A DNA stretch of 64,000 nt, taken from positions 1-64,000 of the forward strand of contig NZ_JAMPTM010000007.1 in NCBI RefSeq assembly GCF_025403375.1. Direction: 5' to 3'. Below, one piece after another: positions 18,244 through 27,130 of the stretch. The notes below the pieces were generated by a model. That model searched no databases. It was not told where the DNA came from and saw nothing but the letters and a program-made list of their open reading frames with translations. Within the stretch, counting starts at the first letter, position 1, and each line of letters opens with the position of its first letter. The position numbers and the translations under genes are program-made. The stretch comes from Frankia gtarii (GTDB taxonomy: Bacteria; Actinomycetota; Actinomycetes; Frankiales; Frankiaceae).

Positions 18244-19565
18244 GAGCGCTCCCAGAAGGCGGCACCGACCGGCTCGTCGTAGTCACCGTTGCGGGCGTAG
18301 AGGAATCCGTCGGCGTCCGCGGCGATGGCCAGCTGCGGCAGCGACCGACTGGCCGGCCCGAAGATCGCCCGGCAGCCGTCCAGCACGTCGAAGACCGACT
18401 GGTGGCAGGGGCAGAGCAGGTGGTGGGTCTGCTGCTCGTACAGGCTCACCGGGCAACCGGCGTGCGAGCAGATCTTGGAGTAGGCGACGTGACCGTCGAT
18501 CGACCAGTTCTCCCGCCCCTTGCGCGGCCGGTCGATACCCGGTGGCAGCCGAATGAGGATCGTGGTGCTGTCTGCCTTGGTGTGCACGTCGGTCTTCGGC
18601 TTGTAGGTGGTCGTGCCGTCCGACTCGGTCACCGGGATGGCCGGGAAGACGGTCTCGATGCCGCCGATGGAGATGTCGCCGAGCTTGACCAGGCGGCCGT
18701 CCTCGGTGACCAGGCGCGAGCCCTTCACCCAGGAGGTGTGGTCGAGCTTCTTACCCGGCTTGGAGTTGGTCAGGTTCAGCAGCGGCACCACGACCAGCCC
18801 GCCGAGCACGGTGCCGGCGCCCAGCAGGGTCCGGCGCAGCAGCGGGAAGCGGGCGAGACCGGTGTCGGCGAAGCCGGCGGTGATCTCGGCCTCGGTGACC
18901 GCGATCTCCTCCTTGGGGGAGGTGAACTCGTGGCGATCCTGGACGGCCTGCTCGTGCGGCATCAGCCGCTTGGCCCACAGGATCATGCCGATGCCGAGGC
19001 CGCCGACGGCCAGGCCGAGCGCCGAGCCCAGGCACGGCGTGTAGTACGCCTGGTGCTTGTCACCGACGAAGTTCGTGATGACGAAGCCGACCGTGCCGAC
19101 CACCGAGATCAGGAACCAGCAGGCGATCAGCCGCTCCGCCCGCCGCTCGGCGCGGCGGTCGACGTCCTCGGCCCGCGGCGGGCGGACGGTGACCCCGCCA
19201 CCGCCGCCAGCGTGCGTGCCGTAGGTCGGCTGGGCCACCCCGGCGGCACCGGTCCGCATCACCGTGGTCTCGGGATCGCGGGTGGAATCCGTCTGGTTCG
19301 GCGGGGTGCCCAGGGCCTCCGGGCCGTCGGAGGTGCCGGCCGGGACGTCTGGGCCCCCGGCCGAGATCCCCGACCCCCCGGCAGGGGCGCCCGAGGTGTC
19401 GACCGGGTGCTTGGCCCGCTTGAAAATGCTGCTCATCGAGTCCTGGTCCGACTTGTCTGCTGGCTCACCCTGGTAGCCCGCGTAGTGCACGCGTTCCTGG
19501 GCGGAGTCGCCTGGCTGGTCCCCTCCGCCCGAGCCCGCCGTCCCCGGGCCCGTCTGGTCACTCAT
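18240..19565 (-). CDS. qcrA: Menaquinol-cytochrome c reductase Rieske iron-sulfur subunit
   Basis: This 441-residue Rieske protein has the actinobacterial three-helix form. A long Gly/Pro/Asp-rich cytoplasmic N-terminus (1-140) precedes membrane helices ([35 protein letters not shown], and [19 protein letters not shown] after a PLLRR signal). The exported [2Fe-2S] domain has [11 protein letters not shown] and CPCHQSVFD. These supply the two Cys and two His ligands plus the disulphide Cys. It passes electrons from menaquinol to QcrC. ATG 19565 overlaps qcrC by 4 bp; a start 10 codons upstream is unnecessary. The stop overlaps qcrB by 4 bp. Confidence 0.94.
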   Translation of the reverse strand: MSDQTGPGTAGSGGGDQPGDSAQERVHYAGYQGEPADKSDQDSMSSIFKRAKHPVDTSGAPAGGSGISAGGPDVPAGTSDGPEALGTPPNQTDSTRDPETTVMRTGAAGVAQPTYGTHAGGGGGVTVRPPRAEDVDRRAERRAERLIACWFLISVVGTVGFVITNFVGDKHQAYYTPCLGSALGLAVGGLGIGMILWAKRLMPHEQAVQDRHEFTSPKEEIAVTEAEITAGFADTGLARFPLLRRTLLGAGTVLGGLVVVPLLNLTNSKPGKKLDHTSWVKGSRLVTEDGRLVKLGDISIGGIETVFPAIPVTESDGTTTYKPKTDVHTKADSTTILIRLPPGIDRPRKGRENWSIDGHVAYSKICSHAGCPVSLYEQQTHHLLCPCHQSVFDVLDGCRAIFGPASRSLPQLAIAADADGFLYARNGDYDEPVGAAFWERS

Positions 19566-20464
19566 ACCTTCTGCCTCGCTCCGATCCACAGGCACACCAC
19601 GAGCAGGCCGCCAATGCCTACCAGCATGGCCAGCAACCCTTCCGGCACCGGGCCGTACTTGCCGAGGCTGAAGCCACCGGGACTCTTGCTGTCGGTCAAG
19701 TGCTTGACGTAGGCCGCCACGGCGACGGCGTCCTCTTCGTTGACCTGACGGTCACCGAACACCGGCATGGACTCCGGCCCCGTACGCATGGCCTCGACGA
19801 TCTGCGTCGGAGTGGACTCGCTCAGCGAGGGCGCAAACTTACCGTAGGTCAGCGGGGCACCCTGGGCGACCGCCTGATGGCACTGCGCGCAGTTGGCCCG
19901 GTAAAGCTCGCCGCCGTGAGACAGGTCGGCGTCGCTGAGCGCCTGGTCGGTGACCTTGGGCACCTCCGGTCCGCCGCCGAGGCTGTCGACGTACGCGGCG
20001 AGCTGGTCGATCTGCGTCGCCGAGTAGATCGGCGGCTTGCGGTCGGCCTGCGCGGCCGGGGCGGCCAACGGCATGCGTCCGGTCGAGACCTGGAAGTCCA
20101 CCGCGGCGGCGCCGACGCCGATGAGGCTGGGGGTGTCCTTCGTGCCCTGCGCGCCCAGGCCGTGGCAGCTGGAGCAGCCCTGCTGGTACAGGGCGCGGCC
20201 CTGCCGGACGGCCTCGTTGGCGTCCGCCGTCTGCGCGGCGTTGCCGGTGGGAGCCAGCATCGTCCACAGCACCCCGGTGGCCAGCAGGCCGAGCACGAGG
20301 ACGAGGGCGGAGGATCTCCGGCGCCGGCGCGCGGAAGGACCACGCTTGCGCGCGGACCGCTTCGTGGTGGCGACCGGTGTCGCGACCTTGCTCGGCGTGG
20401 AGTCCGACGGCGGGTCCGACGGTGTGTCGGACGGTGTGTCCGGGGTTTCAGTCATGTCGCTCAC
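19562..20464 (-). CDS. qcrC: Dihaem cytochrome c subunit of the bcc complex
   Basis: The 300-residue membrane-anchored cytochrome has two CxxCH haem sites, CSSCHG (about 96-101) and CAQCHQ (about 192-197), in two cytochrome c domains. An N-terminal signal-anchor ([18 protein letters not shown]) and a C-terminal anchor ([20 protein letters not shown]) flank them. In actinobacteria without soluble cytochrome c this subunit transfers electrons directly from QcrA to the aa3 oxidase CuA centre. The N-terminal tail carries a [11 protein letters not shown] Ser/Asp/Pro repeat. GTG 20464 overlaps the ctaE stop by 4 bp (GTGA); ATG 20455, three codons on, is an alternative. Confidence 0.94.
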   Translation of the reverse strand: MSDMTETPDTPSDTPSDPPSDSTPSKVATPVATTKRSARKRGPSARRRRRSSALVLVLGLLATGVLWTMLAPTGNAAQTADANEAVRQGRALYQQGCSSCHGLGAQGTKDTPSLIGVGAAAVDFQVSTGRMPLAAPAAQADRKPPIYSATQIDQLAAYVDSLGGGPEVPKVTDQALSDADLSHGGELYRANCAQCHQAVAQGAPLTYGKFAPSLSESTPTQIVEAMRTGPESMPVFGDRQVNEEDAVAVAAYVKHLTDSKSPGGFSLGKYGPVPEGLLAMLVGIGGLLVVCLWIGARQKV

Positions 20465-21099
20465 TGGAGGAGGTAGATGGTCGCGAACAGGGCGATCCAG
20501 ACGACGTCGACGAAGTGCCAGTAGTACGACACGACGATCGCCGATGTCGCCTTCTCCGGCGTGAAGCGCCCGAACGTCGATCGACCCAGCACCATGGCGA
20601 AGGCAACGAGACCACCGATGACGTGCAAGCCGTGGAACCCGGTGGTCAGGTAGTACACCGAGCCGTAGGCATGCGAGGACATCGTGAACTTGTTCTCGCC
20701 GAAGTACTCGTTCGCCTGGCCGCCGACGAAGACGAGGCCCATGAGCAGCGAGATCAGGTACCAGCGTCGCAGTCCGAAGACGTCACCGCGCTCGGCGGCG
20801 AACACCCCGAGCTGGCAGGTGACGCTGGACAGCACCAGGATCACGGTGAAGAACAGTGCGTACCCGACGTGCAACTCCACGGGACCGTGTTCGGAACCGA
20901 CGGGATCACCCGTCGTCGGCGGCCAGTTGCCGCTGTTCACCGAACGGATCGTGAAGTACATCGCGAACAGGGACGCGAAGAACATCAGCTCCGACGACAG
21001 CCACACGACCGTGCCGACCGAGACCATCGAGGGACGGTTGGCCGTCGGGTGTGGTGGAGGAGCCTTCTCGAGGACGGGGGCTGAGGCCACGACGGTCAT
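20461..21099 (-). CDS. ctaE: Cytochrome c oxidase subunit III
   Basis: The 212-residue five-helix subunit III of the aa3 oxidase has the family motifs [20 protein letters not shown], a helix-rich centre with YVGYALFF-like segments, [13 protein letters not shown] and the C-terminal [20 protein letters not shown]. It stabilises subunit I and its proton path. ATG 21099 is chosen because the 34 codons above it are not membrane-compatible and ACGGTCATT context suits a start. It is first in the ctaE-qcrC-qcrA-qcrB operon, with the conserved actinobacterial order that supports a bcc-aa3 supercomplex. Confidence 0.94.
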   Translation of the reverse strand: MTVVASAPVLEKAPPPHPTANRPSMVSVGTVVWLSSELMFFASLFAMYFTIRSVNSGNWPPTTGDPVGSEHGPVELHVGYALFFTVILVLSSVTCQLGVFAAERGDVFGLRRWYLISLLMGLVFVGGQANEYFGENKFTMSSHAYGSVYYLTTGFHGLHVIGGLVAFAMVLGRSTFGRFTPEKATSAIVVSYYWHFVDVVWIALFATIYLLQ

Positions 21100-21592
21100 T
21101 CTGGCACGCGATGCTCCAGGCGCCACCGTAGGTTCGACGTTCGGTAGGACTACGACTCGTCGATGACCGGTCCCAGCCGCCGCGTGGACCGCTCCACTCA
21201 CCGCACAAATCGCTGCGCCGCAGCCGAAACCGCAGGTCCTCGGGGCGCGGCGGCGAGGTTCGAAAAAACCATGACGATCGGCGCCAGCCCGACGGATGTT
21301 GTGTGCCTCACCCCTCGCACGTCCACCGCAGGAGCCAGGTCGCCCGGCCCGGCGAACCCGGGCCGGACGGCCCGGCCCACGTGGCCGCCCGCGTGTGTTG
21401 CGACCGCCCCCGCCGACCGAAACGGCAGGTCAAGGCGCCTTTTGGACGCCGCGAGCACCCGGATGGACCCGGGCGGCGGGCGAGTTGGGGACGATCGACG
21501 GGCAGGTCGGAACGATCGCGGGACGCATCGGGACGATCGTGGGGCTCCGCTGCGTCCGACCGGACGCCCGCCGCGCGAAAAGGGGGCGGCAG
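21100..21592. other. Divergent intergenic region between ctaE and RraB-like gene
   Basis: The 493 bp hold no convincing gene. Reverse-strand sequence next to 21099 must contain the ctaE-qcr promoter, but I see no clear hexamers. The right part has three ACGATCG heptamers spaced exactly 21 bp (see the repeat entry). The frame of the RraB-like gene stays open through this region and would read GTI-x-G heptapeptides, so a longer N-terminus cannot be fully excluded. Confidence 0.45.
21491..21539. repeat. Three ACGATCG heptamers at 21-bp spacing
   Basis: ACGATCG starts at 21491, 21512 and 21533, a regular spacing of 21 bp (two helical turns), between 54 and 102 bp upstream of ATG 21593. Each heptamer contains the palindrome CGATCG. 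The array may be a cooperative binding site or, if the upstream frame is translated, a coding 21-bp repeat. Confidence 0.6.
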
Positions 21593-22096
21593 ATGGAGAA
21601 CGGACGGCGAGCCGATCGCGTGCCCGCCGACTCGATGGTCGGAAGGAAGTCGAGGTTGCCGATGCGATGGCCCTGGCGGGCCGAGCGCACCACAGCGCCG
21701 GTCCTGGTCGACGACGGCTCGCTCGCCGTCCTCGCCTCGTCGTTCGATCCGACCGCCGGTGAGAGTCCGGCACTCGCCGCCCTGGCCGCCACCGGCCATC
21801 CACCCGGCACTCCCGTGCTGCTCCGCCACCTGTTCGTCCTCGCCGAGCCTCCCGACGCACACGAAGCCCCCGGCGCGGGGGAAGCTGCGCTACGGGCCGT
21901 GGTCGAGCGAGACGGCTACAAGGTCCACCGGCTTGGTCAGCGACTCGCAGTGACGCGCCAGACGGTCCCGACGATCCTGGCCGTGGCCCAGGAGCGGGCC
22001 CGGATGACGGGCCTGGAGATGCGACTGCCCCTCACCTACCTCGGATGGCAGGCGTTGGCCTCGCCGCCCGCCGGCCAGGAAGTCACCAAGAGTTGA
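21593..22096 (+). CDS. RraB-like (ribonuclease E regulator B fold) protein
   Basis: The 167-residue product resembles actinobacterial RraB-like proteins. It has a strand HLFVLAEPP, a helix EAALRAVVERDGYKVHRL, the strand LAVTRQT with the usual VPT turn, and the closing helix-strand LAVAQERARMTGLE followed by TYLGWQAL. In enterobacteria RraB binds and inhibits RNase E. Whether the actinobacterial relatives do this is not established. The 50-residue N-terminus is Arg-rich. ATG 21593 has a very strong ribosome site (AAAAGGGGG at 7-base spacing), which decides the start. Confidence 0.5.
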   Translation: MENGRRADRVPADSMVGRKSRLPMRWPWRAERTTAPVLVDDGSLAVLASSFDPTAGESPALAALAATGHPPGTPVLLRHLFVLAEPPDAHEAPGAGEAALRAVVERDGYKVHRLGQRLAVTRQTVPTILAVAQERARMTGLEMRLPLTYLGWQALASPPAGQEVTKS

Positions 22097-22228
22097 CGGC
22101 ACCAGGTCGAACCGTCAGCCCACATCGGCGATTGCGCCCGGTGACGGCGCCCGGTGACGGCGCCCGGTGACGGCGACCGCCGCCGTGGGTCCTGCCGGGC
22201 TGGCGCAGTCCGTTTTCCAGACGACTGA

Positions 22229-22267
22229 GGCCGGCCTCACACCCAGGCGGAAGGCGTGTGGCCGGCC
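22229..22267. terminator. Hairpin between convergent RraB-like and SseB genes
   Basis: GGCCGGCCTCACAC (22229-22242) pairs with GTGTGGCCGGCC (22256-22267) with a single bulged base and a 13-base loop. It lies between the two convergent stops and probably serves both. Just upstream, at 22138-22168, a 12-bp GCCCGGTGACGG unit is tandemly repeated. Confidence 0.55.
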
Positions 22268-22366
22268 CAGAAGCCGCGAGCGAACCCGCGGGCATCGCTC
22301 CCCGACCGGGCGGATCGGCCCGGCCGGGGACGTCGATCGGATCGTCGAGCGGACTGCTCGACCAGG

Positions 22367-22906
22367 TCAGGCGGACATGGCGGCGAGTGCCCGCAGGCCC
22401 TCCGCCGGCAGGGCGATCCCGGTTTCGGAACCCGGGTCGACCGCCAGCAGCAGGTCGTCGGACGGCCAGATCCGGCCGAGGGTCGCGATCTGCACCGTGC
22501 GGTAGCGGGCGACGTCGGGCAGGGCCTCGGTCAGGCGTTGCTCGGAGGTGAACGTCGGAACGAACTGGGTCCCGTCCTGACGCTCCGCGACGGGTAGTTG
22601 CAGAACCTCACTCTCCTCCGACAGGTCGGTGATCTCGTTACCGAGGTCGGGTAGCAGGACATCCGCGAGGGCGAGGTCACCGAGCGCGGAACGCTCGTCG
22701 GCCCCCTCGGCCAGGCGGTGCAACGCGTCGAGTGCCGCCGCGCCCTGCTCGGACGCCCGGCCACCGGCCGTCTGCGCCCCGCCGGGCCCGGCGCCGCGGT
22801 CGGTCGCGCCGGCATAGGCCGGGTCGCGGTCGGCAGCGCCGCGGGACTGGTCGGGAGCGCCTGGGCCGGCGGAGGCAAGGTCGGGACGTAGCTGGTCATC
22901 GGTCAC
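22367..22906 (-). CDS. SseB N-terminal-domain protein
   Basis: The 179-residue protein has a 55-residue Gly/Ala/Asp-rich start, then an SseB-like domain. That part runs from ALADVLLPDLGNEI through VLQLPVAERQDGTQFVPTFTS to SEQRLTEALPDVARYRTVQIATLGRIWP and LLLAVDPGSETGIALPAEGL. Despite the name, SseB domains in actinobacteria are not tied to type III secretion and their role is unknown. Some occur near ESX loci, but no ESX gene is present here. No signal peptide. Confidence 0.75.
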   Translation of the reverse strand: MTDDQLRPDLASAGPGAPDQSRGAADRDPAYAGATDRGAGPGGAQTAGGRASEQGAAALDALHRLAEGADERSALGDLALADVLLPDLGNEITDLSEESEVLQLPVAERQDGTQFVPTFTSEQRLTEALPDVARYRTVQIATLGRIWPSDDLLLAVDPGSETGIALPAEGLRALAAMSA

Positions 22907-23258
22907 GGGTGACTCCCTTGACGTGGATGAACGTGCTGACGTGAGGTGCCGTAAGCCCTTCGCCTACCCGGTCGCGGGCGCCCCGAACGGATGACCCGCA
23001 ACAAATCTCGCCAGCCGCCCGCAGCGGCCACCGACCTCGCACTTACCCAACTACCCATTCCCCGGATCGCTGGCCCTGATGTGGGACGTCGGCCCGTTTC
23101 GGCACGGGCACGGGCCCTGGCAGTCTGATCTCAGAGGGGAGCTGAATCCTGGCATGCCCGCTTCGGCGGACCAGCCGTCAGGTCCTGACGGTGCTGTCCG
23201 AGGCTTGGCGGAATCGAGCAATCCTCGCGGGCCCTGACAACTCGGGCTGCGGGGTGAG
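22907..23258. other. Intergenic region, no gene recognised
   Basis: These 352 bp lie between the start of the SseB gene and the end of the DUF3501 gene, both leftward. No ORF shows coding character. The stretch at 22995-23065 is lower in GC (ACAAATCTCG, CTTACCCAACTACCCATTCC). A small perfect hairpin at 23175-23191 probably ends the fur-rbr-DUF3501 transcript. Confidence 0.45.
23175..23191 (-). terminator. Candidate terminator of the fur-rubrerythrin-DUF3501 operon
   Basis: CCGTCAG-GTC-CTGACGG is a perfect 7-bp inverted repeat with a 3-base loop, 67 bp beyond the DUF3501 stop in the direction of transcription. There is no U-tract. Identified by eye. Confidence 0.4.
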
Positions 23259-23855
23259 TCAGGGGCGCAGGGCGAGGTCGGCGATGAGGGCGCGGCGGGT
23301 GGCGGCGGTCAGCGGGGTGGACTCGCTGTACTCGGCGTGGTCGACGACGAGCTCGGCGGGGACGTCCGGGTCGCGGAAGGCGTCGCGGAGCTCGTCGGTC
23401 AGCACGAAACGCACCATGTGCACCGAGACTGTCTCGGACGGGACGTCCGGGTCCTCGTCGAGGCCGGGGATCTCCTCCCCCGCGACGCGGCTGCCACCGA
23501 TCTCCAGAGCCAGGCTGTGCTGCAGGCCGGCGAGGCGGCTGAGCTCCTCGCGCACCGTTTCGAGCACGTTGAGCTCGATGAAGACGGTGGCGGTCAGGAC
23601 GTGGCTGCCGGGCAGCAGGCGGGAGTACGCCTCGATCTCGTGGGCGACGTCGGCCGACGCCGTCAGCCGCTCGGTGTAGACCATCTCCTGCACCTGGTAG
23701 CGCAAGGTCTGCTCGTTCTCGAACTCGGCGAGGACGATGTCACCGACCCGGACGCGGCGCTCGGCGCGCACGGGGAGCATCTGGCGGCGCAGCAGCGGGC
23801 GGCTCTCCGCGTATTCCTGGTGGTCGGTGGTGATGTCGGCGACGGTCAGCGCCAT
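23259..23855 (-). CDS. DUF3501 family protein
   Basis: The 198-residue protein is recognisable as DUF3501 from [52 protein letters not shown] and the C-terminal [16 protein letters not shown]. The family has no assigned biochemistry but is repeatedly linked to rubrerythrins and an Fe-S oxidoreductase in peroxide-stress clusters. Here it follows the rubrerythrin gene by 188 bp on the same strand, and the Fe-S oxidoreductase partner is missing. A role in oxidative or peroxide defence is inferred from context only. Confidence 0.8.
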   Translation of the reverse strand: MALTVADITTDHQEYAESRPLLRRQMLPVRAERRVRVGDIVLAEFENEQTLRYQVQEMVYTERLTASADVAHEIEAYSRLLPGSHVLTATVFIELNVLETVREELSRLAGLQHSLALEIGGSRVAGEEIPGLDEDPDVPSETVSVHMVRFVLTDELRDAFRDPDVPAELVVDHAEYSESTPLTAATRRALIADLALRP

Positions 23856-24043
23856 GGCGCGGCCTCCTTGTCCGGAAGCGAGGGTGGTGATCGACGAGTG
23901 GTGGGGCGGTGGTCGGGTAATCCGGGTGCGGGGGCGACGGTAGTGCGGGGGCGACGGTGGTGCGGGCGGGAGCGCCGCACCGGCGGTGGCCGGCTCCGAC
24001 GGAAGGATGCTCGGAGCCGGCCACCGGTGTGATGCGAGGCCGA

Positions 24044-24484
24044 TCAGGCGTCGGCGGTCTCCTCGGCGTTGAGGGCGTCGAGGGCCTTCTTGAACCGGCC
24101 GGCGTGGGTCTTCTCGGCGCGGGCGAGGGTCGAGAACCAGTCCGCGATCTCCTCGAAGCCCTCCTCGCGGGCGGTCTTCGCGAAGCCGGGGTACATGGCG
24201 GTGAACTCGTAGGTCTCGCCGGCCACGGCGCTGGCCAGGTTCTTGGCGGTGGTGCCAAGCGGCTCGCCGGTGGCCGGGTCGCCGACCTCGGCGAGGAAGT
24301 CCAGGTGCCCGAAGGCGTGCCCGGTCTCACCCTCCGCGGTGTCGCGGAACAGCGAGGAGGCGTCGGTCAGGCCCTCGATGTCGGCGCGACGGGCGAAGTA
24401 CAGGTAACGCCGGTTGGCCTGGCTCTCGCCGGCGAACGCCTCCTTGAGGTTCTCGTGGGTCTTGGTGCCGTCAAGCTTCGGCAT
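24044..24484 (-). CDS. rbr: Rubrerythrin (erythrin domain only)
   Basis: The 146-residue ferritin-like four-helix protein carries two Glu-x-x-His di-iron motifs: [10 protein letters not shown] and [10 protein letters not shown], with additional Glu ligands in [13 protein letters not shown] and [11 protein letters not shown]. It lacks the C-terminal rubredoxin FeS4 domain of classical rubrerythrin, so an external electron donor is needed. Expected role: peroxide reduction in the cytoplasm. ATG 24484 has an excellent AAAGGAG site; a start six codons upstream does not. It begins 24 bp after the fur stop, so it is co-transcribed with fur. Confidence 0.88.
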   Translation of the reverse strand: MPKLDGTKTHENLKEAFAGESQANRRYLYFARRADIEGLTDASSLFRDTAEGETGHAFGHLDFLAEVGDPATGEPLGTTAKNLASAVAGETYEFTAMYPGFAKTAREEGFEEIADWFSTLARAEKTHAGRFKKALDALNAEETADA

Positions 24485-24508
24485 GAAGCGCTCCTTTGGC
24501 ATGGGTGT

Positions 24509-24949
24509 TCACTGTGAGCCGGTCCCGCCCGCGGCGCGGGCCGGATCGGAGCTGTTCGCCTGACAGTCCGGACACATCCCCCGGAACTGCAGGTCGTACC
24601 CGGTGATGGCGAAGCCCGAGCGACGGGCGATCTCCGCCATCATTCCGTCCGGTACGGGGTGATCGAGGTCGACCGCTCGGCCGCAGCCGTCGCAGACCGC
24701 GTGGTCGTGGCGGCAGGTGTTGGCGTCGTACCGGGCCGCCGCGCCGTTGCCCAGGTTGAGTTCCAACGCCCGACCAGTCGACACCAGCAGCGAAAGGGTG
24801 CGGTACACCGTAGCGCTGCCGATCCGTGGGGAGGTGCGGCGTACCCGCTCGTATACCTCGGCCGCGGTGGGATGGTCGTCGGCGGCCCGTAGGACCTCCA
24901 GGACGGCCATCCGTTGGGGGGTCAGTCGAAGATCAGCCAGGTCGGTCAT
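24509..24949 (-). CDS. Fur/PerR-family metal-dependent repressor
   Basis: This 146-residue regulator has the Fur layout. A winged helix comes first (RLTPQRMAVLEVLRAADDHP, TVYRTLSLLVSTGRALEL). A dimerisation domain follows, with the HDH metal ligands (CRHDHAVCDGCG) and two CxxC zinc-structural pairs (CDGC and CPDC). Its immediate partners are rubrerythrin and DUF3501, which points to a PerR-like peroxide sensor rather than an iron-uptake regulator, although the sequence does not decide this. A 7-1-7 Fur-box-like palindrome lies 89 bp upstream, suggesting autoregulation. ATG 24949 is used because the upstream frame is low-complexity. Confidence 0.88.
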   Translation of the reverse strand: MTDLADLRLTPQRMAVLEVLRAADDHPTAAEVYERVRRTSPRIGSATVYRTLSLLVSTGRALELNLGNGAAARYDANTCRHDHAVCDGCGRAVDLDHPVPDGMMAEIARRSGFAITGYDLQFRGMCPDCQANSSDPARAAGGTGSQ

Positions 24950-25353
24950 GGGATCACGCCCGTCGGTCGCAGCGGAGCACAGGGCCCGTCGTCCCGGGCG
25001 CATGCCCGGTTGTGTCGCTGACGGCTGGCTCCACTGGTTGAGAACGAATCTCAGTATCACTGTTGTTCCCACCTTCTGGCAACCGCCCCGGACTGCCGCC
25101 GAGTGCGGTGGACCCACGCCGCGGACCCACGCGATGGGCCCTCGCGGCGCCGCCCGCTCGGCGGGCCCGGTGGAGAAGGGATGACGCGACCCCACGGCCG
25201 GGTAATCTTCGGAGCGGATCGTGCCGGTCATCCGGTCGTTTCCCATCGGCTTCCGGTAGCCCGCCCACGGCGGGTCCGGTCCCGGTAGGAACGGCGGTCC
25301 GCCCCGGGCCGCCGGCCGGCGGTGGCCACCTGATGCGAAAGGCCGTGGACGCC
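24950..25353. other. Divergent control region of fur and receiver gene
   Basis: The 404 bp between the divergent fur and receiver-like genes contain the Fur-box-like palindrome at 25039-25053 in a locally AT-richer stretch (AACGAATCTCAGTATCACTG). The rest is GC-rich with no recognisable gene; the frame of the receiver stays open upstream but is Pro/Arg-rich. Confidence 0.5.
25039..25053. promoter_or_regulatory. Fur-box-like operator upstream of fur-rbr
   Basis: TGAGAACGAATCTCA is an inverted repeat with perfect 5-bp arms (TGAGA/TCTCA) and matches the 7-1-7 Fur consensus TGATAATNATTATCA at 10 of 14 defined positions. It lies 90 bp upstream of the fur start codon in the only AT-richer stretch of the region. 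Binding by the adjacent regulator is inferred. Confidence 0.55.
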
Positions 25354-25782
25354 ATGAGCACCGTCCTCGTCTACGCCGACCGCGCCGACGTGCGCGCGCG
25401 AGTCATCACCGCGATCGGTCGGCTGCCCGCCGCCGACCTCGGCCCGCTGGAGTTCGTCGAAGCCGCCGACGCCGCCGCGGCGATCGACGTCGTCGACCAC
25501 CACGAAGCCGATCTGTGCATCTTCGACGGGGAGGCCACCCCCACCGGCGGCATGGGCCTGTGCCGCCAGCTGAAGAACGAGGTGACCGACTGCCCGCCGA
25601 CGATCCTGCTCGTCGCCCGGGCGGACGACCGGTGGCTGGCGACCTGGTCGCAGGCCGACGCGGTCGTCCCCCACCCGGTCGACCCCGGCCGGCTCACCGA
25701 GTCCGTCGTGACGCTGCTGCGTGCACGGGCCGGCGGCGCGGCGGCCCGGCGGCCGCTGACGGGCGCCCAGCTCGCCGGCTGA
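25354..25782 (+). CDS. Atypical CheY-like receiver protein
   Basis: The 142-residue single-domain protein has a receiver fold: VLVYADRADVRARV with an acidic residue at the pocket, ADLCIFDGEATPTGGMGLC with the phosphoacceptor Asp, ILLVARADDRW, and AVVPHPVDPGRL at the end. The invariant Lys before the last loop Pro is His (VPHPVD), and the acidic pair is reduced to one Asp, so phosphorylation may be altered or lost. There is no output domain and no adjacent kinase. It ends 5 bp before trpD. ATG 25354 follows AAAGG; ATG 25333 is possible. Similar receivers precede trpD in other actinobacteria. Confidence 0.7.
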   Translation: MSTVLVYADRADVRARVITAIGRLPAADLGPLEFVEAADAAAAIDVVDHHEADLCIFDGEATPTGGMGLCRQLKNEVTDCPPTILLVARADDRWLATWSQADAVVPHPVDPGRLTESVVTLLRARAGGAAARRPLTGAQLAG

Positions 25783-25787
25783 CGCAG

Positions 25788-26960
25788 GTGACCATCGAGA
25801 CCACCGTGCCCCCCACTGGGCCATCCACTGGACCATCCGCTGGGCCATCCGCTCGGCCACCCGCTGTGCCGGTCACCGCGGTGACGAGCTGGCCGGAGCT
25901 GATCGGCGCCCTGCTCGCCCGCGAGTCCCTGGACTCGGCGCGGACGGCCTGGGCCATGGACCAGATCATGTCCGGCGCCGCCTCCCCCGCCCAGATCGCC
26001 GGGTTCGCGGTGGCGCTACGCGCCAAGGGCGAGACGGCGGCCGAGATCGGCGGCCTGATCGCAGCGATGCGCACCCACGCCGCTGCGCTGCGGATCCCCG
26101 ACGACGTCCGAGGACGCGCGGTCGACACCTGCGGGACGGGCGGCGACCGGTCGAACACCGTCAACCTGTCCACCATGGCCGCCCTCGTCGTCGCCGGCGC
26201 GGGCGTACCCGTGATCAAGCATGGCAACCGGGCCGCGTCGTCGGCCTGCGGCTCGGCCGACCTGCTCGCCGAGCTCGGCGTGGTCATCGAGCTGCCACCG
26301 CCCGGCGTCGAAGCGTGTCTGCGGGTGGCCGGCATCGCCTTCTGCTTCGCCCGGATCTTCCACCCGGCGATGCGGCACGTAGGCGGCCCACGCGCCGAGA
26401 TCGGCGTCCCGACCGCGTTCAACATCCTCGGCCCGCTGACCAACCCGGCCAACCCGGGTGCGCAGGCCATCGGGGTCGCCGACGCACGCCTGGCGCCGGT
26501 CGTCGCGCAGGTCCTCGCCGACCGTGGCACCCGCGCTCTGGTCTTCCGCGGCGACGACGGCCTCGACGAGCTCACCCCGACGACCACGTCCACCGTCTGG
26601 GTGATCCCCGGCGAGGCAGTCGGGGGCCCGGCCGTGTCACCTCGTCGCGAGCAGTTCGACCCGCGCGACGTCGGCATCCACGTGCCGGACATCGCCGCCC
26701 TGCGCGGCGCCGACGCCCCCCACAACGCCGCCGTCACCCGCACGCTGCTGGCCGGTGAGCCGGGGCCGGTCCGCGACGCGGTGCTGCTCGCCGCCGCCGC
26801 CTCCCTGGTCGCCGCGGCGGGCCCGACCGAGGCGCCGATCACCGAGCAGATCGCCGGCATGCTGCCCCAGGCCGCGAGCGCCATCGACTCCGGCGCCGCC
26901 GCCGCGGTCCTGGCGCGCTGGGTGGAAGCCAGCCAGGCCGCCGCGGCCATCACCCGCTGA
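25788..26960 (+). CDS. trpD: Anthranilate phosphoribosyltransferase
   Basis: The 390-residue enzyme joins anthranilate and PRPP in the second step of tryptophan synthesis. Diagnostic motifs are CGTGGDRSNTVNLSTMAA, the KHGNRAASSACGSADLL loop, FARIFHPAMRHVGGPRAEIG and FNILGPLTNPANP; the Mg/PRPP pair DDGLDELTP is also present. The first ~28 residues are an extra Pro/Ser/Gly tail (repeated GPSA/GPST) encoded by a 12-bp tandem repeat. It is separated from other trp genes, as in other actinobacteria with trpD between ctaE/qcr and ctaC. GTG 25788 overlaps nothing and follows GACGCAG weakly. Confidence 0.93.
   Translation: MTIETTVPPTGPSTGPSAGPSARPPAVPVTAVTSWPELIGALLARESLDSARTAWAMDQIMSGAASPAQIAGFAVALRAKGETAAEIGGLIAAMRTHAAALRIPDDVRGRAVDTCGTGGDRSNTVNLSTMAALVVAGAGVPVIKHGNRAASSACGSADLLAELGVVIELPPPGVEACLRVAGIAFCFARIFHPAMRHVGGPRAEIGVPTAFNILGPLTNPANPGAQAIGVADARLAPVVAQVLADRGTRALVFRGDDGLDELTPTTTSTVWVIPGEAVGGPAVSPRREQFDPRDVGIHVPDIAALRGADAPHNAAVTRTLLAGEPGPVRDAVLLAAAASLVAAAGPTEAPITEQIAGMLPQAASAIDSGAAAAVLARWVEASQAAAAITR
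25813..25860. repeat. 12-bp tandem repeat in the trpD 5' end
   Basis: Four units of the type CCACTGGGCCAT / CCGCTGGGCCAT lie end to end in codons 9-24 of trpD and encode a GPSx tetrapeptide series. Frame-neutral. Confidence 0.8.
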
Positions 26961-27036
26961 GCCCCCGGGCACTGCCCGGGGTTACAGCTCCCCCCTTTGC
27001 CTTGCTCATTTGGGCACGGAAAGGGCAGGGAAGACA

Positions 27037-27080
27037 CGTGTGGGGCCGGCCGATGCCGCAGCATCTGCCGGCCCCACACG
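27037..27080. terminator. Strong bidirectional terminator between trpD and ctaF
   Basis: CGTGTGGGGCCGGC (27037-27050) pairs perfectly with GCCGGCCCCACACG (27067-27080). The loop holds a second 5-bp stem, GATGC/GCATC. It lies between the convergent trpD and ctaF stops and is one of the strongest inverted repeats in the window. Confidence 0.75.
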
Positions 27081-27130
27081 CACTGGCGCAGAGGTCGCGG
27101 CCGGGTTTACCCCGAGCCGCGGGGCGCGTC

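Noticed and set aside
16639-18282. Long rightward frame opposite qcrB, and similar frames opposite ctaD (27568-29175) and fadD15 (6621-8258, leftward)
   Set aside because: All are antisense to strongly conserved enzymes and lack any family pattern.
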